From Brachypodium distachyon (taxonomy: Eukaryota > Streptophyta > Magnoliopsida > Poales > Poaceae): 64,000 bases of DNA. Positions 55,753-64,000 of the stretch are shown here, in pieces. Each line of letters opens with the position of its first letter. Position 1 is the first letter of the stretch. Made by a program: the position numbers and the translations under genes. The DNA is taken from the NCBI RefSeq assembly GCF_000005505.3, contig NC_016131.3:64993355-65057354 (forward strand), in the 5' to 3' direction. Below the pieces are notes generated by a model. That model worked only from the letters and a program-made list of their open reading frames with translations. It did not search any database and was not told the DNA's origin.

Positions 55753-57768
55753 ACCGCAAGTCAGGCTACAAATGGGTCAGGGCGGGTTGACCCTGAAGCT
55801 GACCCTCTCGACCCTGCTGCAAATTCGAGGGCCAAGGGTCGACCCGCACCTCAAGCAACAGGGCTGATGGTGAACCTAACTGACCCTGCTGTCCGGCCGG
55901 CCGAAACACTGTGATCACAAGCTACAGGAATAATTCTGCTGCTGCTCTCCTTCTGCTCCCACCGGCACTTGTACCTACGATTGTTGTTCGTTGTCCGGCT
56001 GCTTCTCCCTCTCCTGTGTCCTTGGTCGAGTATGCCTGTCCATTTCTGACTTTTACTTATGATTTTTGACATCCAAACTGGAACTAGAATTGGAACTGGG
56101 TTAAATTCCATTTCCAAGTAATAGTTCCTCGCAAAACAAACACAGCACTTTGAATTGGAAGGAGGTTCCGGTTTATTTGAAGTTTGAATCATACTCTTAT
56201 TCCATCTGCTGATTTCAGCTCCATGAACTAAACGGACCGTGAACTAGTCACCTACAGAACTCACAGCATTCAGCATCTTATTAGTGTGTCCCAAGAACCG
56301 AACACAGGGTGAGCTGAAAACAAGAGACATGCACACTAAATTCAACATTTAAATTACATGCTAGAAAAATAAGAGGTAGGTAAACAATATTCAACATTCA
56401 TATTACAAGCTGAGATTTGTAGGACGATACAGCAGGCATTCATATCCTCTGCATTTTTTTTAGAACAAGGAGCTTGCTTAATGAAATCAACTGTCTACAA
56501 ATGTTCGAAACATAAACAAGGCCCAGGTTTTCCTCAAGCAAAAGTAAGGACAGAAATTAACATAGACCAGGCCTCCAACCTGACTACCCGCAGATTACTC
56601 TCCTATTACAGGGCCCAAGCATAAACCAGGAAATCAACTGTCTACATATGTTTCTCTGCATTTAGATTGCAACATTCATCATTCAGAAATTTAACAGCCA
56701 TGTTTCTCTGTATTACAAGCTGCATTCAACATCACATTACACAAGTCCTAGCTTCTTGTTTCTTTGCACAATCTAAGAAAATCTTCACATCTAGTCTCTC
56801 CTGCACAATTAAGAAGGCTGTTACGCAAAGCAGCTTGCGAACATGGAAAGGCTGCACAATTCAGAATATTTGAGAAGAAAAGATCACCAAAGGTATAGAA
56901 CCACCATGCATGTTAGCACCTAATGGAATCACTGCTGGAACTACGGAACCTACTGAAACAACACTAATAAAATTGAAAGTTTGAAATATTGAAATTTCCA
57001 AACTATTGTCCACAGAGATATGAGTTCCCATGCATAACCGTAACCATGTTTCCTGAACTCCCAGTCAAAAGAAATAGTTTTAACAAAGGAACAAGGCTTT
57101 CTAAAAATTGGGATGTTGAAAAGATTTGCACAAAATTAGCTAGAACCTTTGTTAATTTGTAAATCAACTAAAACAATGGCAAACAAGCAGATGGCTTCAA
57201 CTAAAAAAAAGGTCCAGCAGACGTGAGAGCCAAAGATATATAGTGTATACATCAACTCTTGCTTTGCCTAATACATATAGAAATGCTAGGTCCAGTAGGG
57301 AAAGGGAAGGAATCACCGTCATGGGAGGCCTGGCGCCGGCGGCGGGACCGCGGGATCTCGTTGCACTACCAGGAGGCTGAGGTGTCAGTGTCACACGCTG
57401 TTGCGGAGACGTGGCCGCCGGGGTCACGCGCCGCTGCAGGAGGCTGCCCGGCTTGCACCGCCCTCGACGGCCTGCGGCAGCGGTCGACTAGTCGGAGACG
57501 AGCACGAGGGGAATGGAGGTGGAAGAGGGACGCTCGTGTGGAGGCGATGCACGCGACGGCAGACGAGGGGGCAGCGTTGCCGGCGGCGAACGAGAGACAG
57601 GAGAGAGCACGAGGGTCGAACCTATGGGACCTCAGGGTTCAGATGGGTATTCTGGACTCGACCCATCAACTCGGTGGGCCAAAATTCCGGGTTAAATGGT
57701 ACCAAAATGAGGGGCGGGTCGGCGGGTCAGAAGGCCGACCCGGCTCTTCTTGCAGGCCTAACCGCAAG
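55753..57768. mobile_element. hAT-like non-autonomous element, 2.0 kb, 8-bp target duplication
   Basis: The element is 55761-57760, bounded by an exact 8-bp duplication ACCGCAAG at 55753-55760 and 57761-57768. The ends are TCAGGCTACAAATGGGTC and, inverted, TAGGCCTGCAAGAAGAGCC. This is the (C/T)AGG-TGCAA style of hAT TIRs, with imperfect pairing. Subterminal regions are rich in GGGTC/GACCC motifs on both sides, typical of hAT transposase binding regions. There is no hAT transposase. The GC-rich right interior (57300-57640) has overlapping frames and may be captured sequence. Confidence 0.75.
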
Positions 57769-58892
57769 CAGTTCGCTGAGAGGCCAAGTATGTTGGGACA
57801 GATTTTTCGAGACTATAAAGCGAATAAAGTGAAATAGAGCGAACATTAATTTATGGTTAAGTTATATTGCCATGTTAACATGTGTAGTAGCATCCTGCAA
57901 AAAAATATATATAGTAGCAAAATGCAAGTGATTTGCATTTGACAACACGTGTCACGTCTAAGTTTGTTCATCCCTTATCATCATTCTCCCTTTCCAATAT
58001 CTATGCCCTGCCTCCGTGAAAAATGTGCACCGTATGCGTTCTACGATGTCTCACTCGATCAATTGCGTTTCGTCGCCTCACTCAGCCTCCTCATAATCGT
58101 TTCCCGTTAACGAAATTGCTTCACGTGCGACAATTGATCATCCGATCTTTGTAGGATAGCTAACATGACCGTGTGCAGTCCTTTAGCACTTGACTTGAAC
58201 GGCGTGGTCTAAAATGTCGGACAAAAATTGGACGGAAATGGTCGTACCTGTAGCACCTCTGTTTGCCGGCCGCCGCCGCCCACATGACCTCTCAATGTCG
58301 GCCGAGGTTGGGGAAGAATGCAAATATCTTCAAAAGCTGAGAATTTGATTTTATAGTACTGAGTATATAAGTTATTTATTGGTCATTCTTAGTGACGTGG
58401 TGAACATGGCAACCACTCCAATTATTGGGCTCAATCTTTTTTCACGTCCTTCTCAACACAAAAGAAAAGCTTCTACTCTGCTAAAAAGAAAGGAAATCAG
58501 GTATACAATAAAAAAATATCTTTTGTGTCCGACTGAACAGTATGGCCCACGAGACATATCTCGCCAGAGTCCAGATCTAGATCCCCCGGGCGGCCCCATC
58601 CAAGCACCAAACTGGGGCCCATTCCGCCCGCTAGGATCCAGCCAGCTCAACAACCAAAATCCGACTCCATGCTCCCGGCTTTCCCGTCTCGTCGGCACAC
58701 GCATCTTACTCCTCCTACGGATACTCCGTACGTACATACTACGTGCACCTCCCGTGACCTCTACTAGCCAGCCATCATCGGGCTCTACGTCGTCCGTCTC
58801 GCGTACGCCTCCCTCGCCTCTCCCACCTTTCCCCTCCCCTCCTCCCCCCAAACCCAAACCAATCAAATCAATCCGCTTCCGCCCCCCGACCC
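57769..58892. other. Upstream region of the PGP synthase gene
   Basis: AT-rich up to about 58550, then increasingly pyrimidine- and GC-rich with runs such as CTCCCACCTTTCCCCTCCCC just before the start codon, as expected for a plant promoter and 5' UTR. No independent gene is supported. Confidence 0.5.
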
Positions 58893-61800
58893 ATGCCCTC
58901 GTCCATCGCCACCCACGCCTCCCTCCTCCTCAAAGCCGCCGCCGCCGCCGCCGCCGCATCGCCCGCGCACCACCTCCACCCGAAGCGCTTCTTCTCCCCC
59001 CGCGCGGCCCGGATCCCTTCGCCCCCAGCGCCGGTCGCCAGCCGCCGCTCGCCGCCGGCCGCCTCCTGCCGCTTGTTCCGGTGGCCGCCGGCCGCGAGGG
59101 GGCTCTGCTCCTCGCCGCATTCTGGCTCTGCGGCGGGTGGTGCTGAGGGGATGGGATCTGATGGGGCCGAGAGGAGGAGGCGGGTGGCGGCCGTGAACGG
59201 GGTGTCCAAGGAAGGCGCGCCGCAGCCTGTGCCGGTGCCGCCCAGGCTGCTCACGCTTCCCACCGTGCTCACCATTGGCCGCGTCGCTGCCGTGCCCTTC
59301 CTGATTAGCAGTAAGCGCCTACTAAGCTCACTTTTCAACTTAGTTTCTCGTCCAATACATGCTGGAGAAGATCGATGGGAGTTTGAGATTCACGTGCTGG
59401 TCCAGCATATTAGGATGGCCAGGGATGTCACTCAAATAAGCAGAAAAATATAGCTGTCGAAAGCGCTTCGGAATTGTAGGTGTTTTGTTGCGATCGAGGA
59501 AATAGTGTGCAGAGTGTCTTAGTTTCAGTGGTTCGCTGTGTTGTTTTTGTATCTCCAATTACTAAGCTCGTTCATGATGTGTATCCATTATCTAGCCTGA
59601 CTAAATCTCAAGGAAATTAAAATCAGCACAAGAGGAGCGTTCAACCTGGAAAGGAAATTATCCCTTAATCATTGCAACTTGTACTACTGTAAACACGGTT
59701 TATAAGAGCAACGATCAACACAGTGCCTTTTTATTTAAACCTATTTATAAACTTTCTTTCTGATATATACTGCAACTTGTGTAGCATACATATTTCATAA
59801 TTCTCAGTAGTTGACATGGAGCCTGAGCAACTACCCTTAATTCTCTCTTTTGTTTCCCCGTTCTGACCTAAGCTAGTCAAACTTGCCTCCTATTCCAGAT
59901 TTCCAGTCATGCTAAATATAGTCTCCATTACGCAGAAACTTAAATAATCTGCAACTTGAAGCATGTCCTATCGCCAGTACAAACATGGAGAGTTATGGTA
60001 TTCCAACAATTTTAGCAGATCATTGTATAGATAAGTAGTGTAAGGCTCAAAGCACTGATCAAAACGTGAGAAGTCTTTTTTGTTTCTTTACTTTAGCTGA
60101 AATTGACTATTTCGCAGCCCATGGCTTCATTAACGTGGCCACTATTTTTTTTTGTTACGATTGATTCATAATTTAATTTCATATACATGTGTATCTAGAG
60201 GAATTTATAAACTTTGCCTGTTTGTTTACCTGAGACCAAGTAGTGTGATTTCCTCACAAGAATCAACTGCTTAACATCCATGCAATTGGAGCTAATCAAA
60301 TTACCTTGCCTCCAAGAGCAATCCTGCATTTTTCATCTATTCAGATGTTGTCTAACTAAGTAGGCTTTGAGCAACATGCTCTGGTTCTTCATCAAAATCA
60401 TATTTCTTTTTTTTTGAAAGGCAAAAAAAAATTCATATTTCTGCTGATTAATCATCACCGGTGGTTGATATCAGATATGCATTTGTCTTTTGTTTGAATC
60501 TGTGCTTATGTTTGTGCTAATAATATTAGTTTAACTATAGAAGTATCCCCTTTTTGTATGGTTACGAACTTAGTTTCTGTATTGCTGCCAGCTTTCTACA
60601 TGGACGGGCCTTGGGCAGCAACTGCCACAACTGGCATCTTCCTTGCTGCTGCAATCACTGATTGGCTAGATGGCTATATTGCTAGAAAGGTTTGTCACGA
60701 ATTGGATACATAATATGCTGGACAGGGTTACTATTCCAGCCTTTTTACTCCCTTTATTGCTTTCTGACACAATTTACTGTACAGATGCAGCTAGGAACAC
60801 CTTTTGGTGCATTTCTTGATCCTGTGGCGGACAAGGTTGCTTACTCTTCTGCCCAGATTTTCTTAAATTGTCCTTCTCACCATCTTGTGTTTGTTGGCTG
60901 TTATTTTCGAAAATGTGAGCTACTCTTGGGAATTAACTTTGTCACTGCCATTATCTGCTGTAGCTTATGGTAGCTGCGACACTAGTGTTGCTGTGTACCA
61001 AACCTTTGGAAACTTCACTGCTCAGCGATGGGCCATGGCTTATGACAGTTCCTTCCATTGCCATAATTGGGAGAGAGGTAATTACTTGGCCAATCTACAT
61101 TATCATTTCCCAAAAACTAGTGGACAAATTTGGTTTATAATAAATCATTAGAATGATGTTTGTGGATTCTTTAAGTATATTGGCTTATGCTGATATAAGA
61201 TACAGTATATGTTTTGTTCTGTTACAATGGTGACATCTTGCTTCTTATGGGAATGCAATATTCATGAATTAGGCATAGTTACCTGATTTTTATCTCCAAT
61301 TTGGCTTGGCCATTAACCATGTGGTTGCAACTACTGATTAACTTTGTGATTGTAAACTTGTAATATAGGGTCTAGCTAGAGCACAGATGTAAGTGTGCAG
61401 GCATGCTTGTCTGGATGAAATAAAATTAAAAAGGTGCTCTTTGCCAACCACTACCATTTTGAATGGAGCATGGAGCCACTGCACATTGCTTCCTCAGTTA
61501 AATTGAGTAGCTCTCTTCATCAGTTAAGATCCTGCATTGAATAAAAACAAGCTCTTTTGATGCTTCAAGTGTTTTGAGAAACTAAGGATATCTAAGTTAC
61601 TCTAAAAGGTAGGGTAAGTAAGTACCAGATGTGCTTGTCAACCTTCCAATTCTATGTGCTTCCTCTGATCCATAAAAAGTGTCGCCCACTTAGTACAAAT
61701 TTTGTACTAACTTAGTACAAAATGGGCGACACTTTTTATGGATCGGAGGGAGTATGTGCGTTCCTCAAGAAACTTTAGTTCGTTTGGAATGGAGCCACTC

Positions 61801-62551
61801 CACTTTGCCTCTTCAATTAGATACAGTAGTTTATGATGGGCTTGTTTGAGACAGGGCTGGAGCTTGTATTGAATAAAGTAAACAAACCTTTATGCTTAAA
61901 GAGTTTTGGAAAGCTTGGAGTTATTTCTAATATGTAAGCTGCCCTAAAAGTGTGGTAAAAATACCATTTGATTTCAACCTTCCAATTCCGTGTGTGGTTC
62001 TAGGGAAGCTTTACTTTGCTTTTGTAGTTTGGCAGAAACATATATATCAATTTGCCAATTCAGGAATATCTGCTGCTATCTGTTATGGGAGTTCCTATGC
62101 TTGACATGTGCTAATTTCTAACATATCTGTTACTGTAGATCACAATGTCAGCTGTGAGAGAGTGGGCTGCGTCTCAGAACAGCCAAGTTCTTGAGGTTCT
62201 TTCTGTTCTCTGTTACCCTTCCACCACCTTAATTAGAAGTTCAAGCACTGAATTTGTACTTCCTATAACAGGCTGTGGCAGTTAACAATTTAGGGAAGTG
62301 GAAGACAGCGACGCAAATGACAGCATTGACTCTACTCCTTGCCAGCAGAGACCCAAGGTACTTGCATTTTTTGGTCACCACCTTGTTATTCTTCATTTGC
62401 ATGCTGATGCGGTTTATTTTCTGTTTGCAGTCTACCTGTACAAGGTGCTCTAGTTACTCCTGGTGTCGCATTGCTTTATGTATCCGCTGGACTTGCCATA
62501 TGGTCCCTAGTGGTGTACATCAGAAAGATATGGCGGATACTTCTAAAATAG
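58893..62551 (+). CDS. PGP1: CDP-diacylglycerol--glycerol-3-phosphate 3-phosphatidyltransferase (PGP synthase)
   Basis: Makes phosphatidylglycerophosphate from CDP-diacylglycerol and glycerol-3-phosphate. This is the committed step to phosphatidylglycerol in plastids and to cardiolipin in mitochondria. Seven exons give 314 residues: 58893-59310, 60592-60689, 60785-60835, 60964-61077, 62139-62195, 62272-62357 and 62431-62551. The first 85 or so residues form an Ala/Pro/Arg/Ser-rich organellar targeting sequence. The membrane domain starts LLTLPTVLTIGRVAAVPFLI. The CDP-alcohol phosphotransferase signature D-x2-D-G-x2-A-R-x8-G-x3-D-x3-D is complete, from DWLDGYIARK to FGAFLDPVAD, split by an intron. 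Later hydrophobic segments are LMVAATLVLLC and VALLYVSAGLAIWSLVVYI. Dual plastid/mitochondrial targeting is known for Arabidopsis PGP1 and is only inferred here. An in-frame ATG near 59151 is a less likely start. Confidence 0.94.
61658..61752. mobile_element. Near-perfect palindromic Stowaway MITE in PGP1 intron 4
   Basis: The left half (CCTCTGATCCATAAAAAGTG and onward) is the inverted copy of the right half ending CACTTTTTATGGATCGGAGG. The loop is only a few bases around ACAAATTTTGTACTAAC. It would form a long hairpin if transcribed. TA follows the right end; the left TA is lost. Confidence 0.85.
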
Positions 62552-63241
62552 TGTTAGCACATAGTGTAATAGGAGAAACAGGATTCCATTCAAGGTCATG
62601 CAATTTTTTTGGAAGATTGTTGAGTTGATCAATGGGGCCTAGATCTTGTTGAGATCCTCGGTGACTTATGTCATTTGTGCTTGGCGGAGTAGCCGCCAAA
62701 TTTGTGGAGCATGCGAGGATCTCTTTAGAAACAAAATATATAGAACGTAGCATGTTCGCAAGGTGATTACTTTTCCGAAATCTATTTTCGGGTCACCACA
62801 GATTCAGTGTTGGACACCGTGTGTAATGATGAGCTGCAAGACTGGAGATGACGCAGACGATTGTAACAGTATACAAACAAAGTTCAGGCCGTTTGTGCGT
62901 GTGGAGTTTCTGCCATTGTATTTTTACCCATATCATATGCCAGGGAGCACAAAATTATTCTTTCCATGTGTTCTACTCAGTTGGGTCGCTTTTCTAGTTT
63001 TGCATATACTGCACTCGGGTCGATCTTGCTCTGATACAATGAATGTAAACGATAATTTTAGTGAAAAAACAAACAAACCTGCTCCTGACCATCCAACTGT
63101 GCGTGTTTTATGCAACCGACGAAATACTGCGGGAATTATTTTGAAAATGGACAATTTTTCTGTCTTGGAAATTAGGTTTCTTCATAAAACATAGTTTTTG
63201 CAGGTGACGTCTTTTGGATGCTATACGGAAAAAGAAAACTA
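62552..63241. other. 3' flank of PGP1
   Basis: It contains the 3' UTR and an open frame at 62763-63194 on the plus strand. That frame is AT-rich with no domain or codon pattern typical of the neighbouring genes, so I do not call it a gene. Confidence 0.5.
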
Positions 63242-63354
63242 CTCCCTTCGACCGGTATTACTTGTTTCAAATTTGTCCAAATACGGATGTATCTATGTGT
63301 AAAAAGCGTCTAGATACATGCAATATCTCGACAAGTAATTCCGACCGCAGTGAG
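63242..63354. mobile_element. Stowaway-type MITE 1 of the terminal cluster
   Basis: It starts CTCCCTTCGACCGGTATTAC and ends GTAATTCCGACCGCAGTGAG, with TA on both sides. The interior has GGATGTATCTATGTG and TCTAGATACATG. Confidence 0.85.
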
Positions 63355-63716
63355 TACAATAATTTACATATGTATAGACATGTACAAAGAGCAGGTCTAA
63401 GAGCATTCTAGCATATCTCTCGCATAATCTGCTCGTACAAGTCGTCGTTTAAGGTAGACAGAAAACATGTTTTACTGTATCGGGCTAGGAAGGAATAAAT
63501 TTTTGCCTCACAATTATCTCTTATCTCAGTCAAAGGTACTTTGACTGAGATATTCTGCAATAAGACAGACAAAGTCACAGCTCACCCAAAGGAGAGTTCA
63601 TTAAGAAGCAGCTGGAAAAATGTGTGGCTTAGTTTTCACATAAAAGATATTTGTGTAGTTAAATTATGTGAATTTATGACTTTGGCCTCAATTTACTTCC
63701 TCTTGAATTTGTCCTA

Positions 63717-63829
63717 CCCTCTCCGTTCCACATTAAGTGCCGTAATATTTCATGTATCTGACACATTTTAGTATATGAATACGTCCATATTTAGACAAAT
63801 TTGAATCACTTAATATGTGACGGAGGGAG
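63717..63829. mobile_element. Stowaway-type MITE 2 of the terminal cluster
   Basis: It starts CCCTCTCCGTTCCACATTAA and ends TTAATATGTGACGGAGGGAG, with TA on both sides. It has the same family interior as its neighbours. Confidence 0.85.
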
Positions 63830-63910
63830 TATTATTTTTTCGTTATGCTGCATAGAAGCTTACACACTCATGTAAGGCCATCCGATCACTCGTTCAACTT
63901 AAATCTCCTA

Positions 63911-64000
63911 CTCCCTCTGTTTCATATTAAGTGACTCAAATTTATACAAATATGAATGTATCTATGTCTAAAAAATGTCTAGATACATGCAATAAAAAGT
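63911..64000. mobile_element. Stowaway-type MITE 3, cut by the window end
   Basis: A TA is followed by CTCCCTCTGTTTCATATTAA and then the family interior (GAATGTATCTATGTC, TCTAGATACATGC). The right end lies beyond the window. Confidence 0.8.

Noticed and set aside
55493..57837. Open frames in and around the hAT-like element
   Set aside because: They run through element ends and repeated GGGTC motifs and resemble no protein family.
62763..63194. 143-codon plus-strand frame downstream of PGP1
   Set aside because: It is AT-rich without a domain and lies in the 3' flank. It may be chance.
1..64000. tRNA, rRNA or snoRNA genes
   Set aside because: I looked for tRNA-like A and B boxes and for rRNA stretches and found none I could support by eye. 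A tRNAscan-SE or Rfam scan would settle it.

Overview
This window is nuclear DNA from a flowering plant, almost certainly a grass. Genes have many short introns with GT-AG borders and GC-rich first exons. Their products are plant-specific: a PPR-SMR protein, a plastid ribosomal protein with a transit peptide, a clock pseudo-response regulator closest to the grass PRR73 type, and an RLCK. The repeats are typical of grasses: Stowaway MITEs with CTCCCTCCG ends, Tourist/Harbinger MITEs with TTA targets, and Mutator-like elements with 9-bp target duplications. High gene density (eleven host genes in 64 kb) and small introns fit a compact pooid genome such as Brachypodium. The species is inferred, not proven.

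Layout. 1-3958 (+): 3' part of a PPR-SMR gene. 5150-6466 (-): intronless topoisomerase VI subunit A. 6777-8978: Mutator-like element (MULE) with about 230-bp terminal inverted repeats (TIRs) and fragments of two convergent genes. 9288-12066 (-): AAED1-type peroxiredoxin-like protein. 12309-22103 (+): CECR5/HDHD5-type HAD hydrolase, head-to-head with the AAED1 gene. Its second intron holds a 4.0-kb, apparently intact MULE (14244-18275) coding for a 781-aa FAR1-like transposase on the minus strand. 23675-24325 (+): plastid ribosomal protein L10. 24.4-31.7 kb: gene-poor, with several MITEs and a 1.2-kb Harbinger-like element. 32779-38986 (+): PRR73-like clock gene with MITEs, a LINE tail and a MULE-derived MITE in its introns. 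39586-43317 (-): Elongator subunit ELP6, with a decayed LINE in intron 1. 43819-46784 (+): RLCK-type kinase, head-to-head with ELP6. 48000-54454 (-): TBC-domain Rab GTPase-activating protein in 18 exons. 55761-57760: 2.0-kb hAT-like element. 58893-62551 (+): phosphatidylglycerophosphate synthase. After 62.6 kb: 3' flank and a Stowaway cluster.

The genes are independent housekeeping and regulatory loci, not an operon. Themes are organelle function (PPR-SMR, L10, AAED1, PGP synthase), chromatin and endoreduplication (TOP6A, ELP6), signalling and trafficking (RLCK, TBC) and the circadian clock (PRR73). The TOP6A and PPR-SMR genes are, from memory, also neighbours in Arabidopsis (At5g02820/At5g02830), which suggests an old conserved pair. 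All exon models were built by hand from reading frame and splice sites. Where I give a protein length, the exon lengths add up to a whole number of codons.
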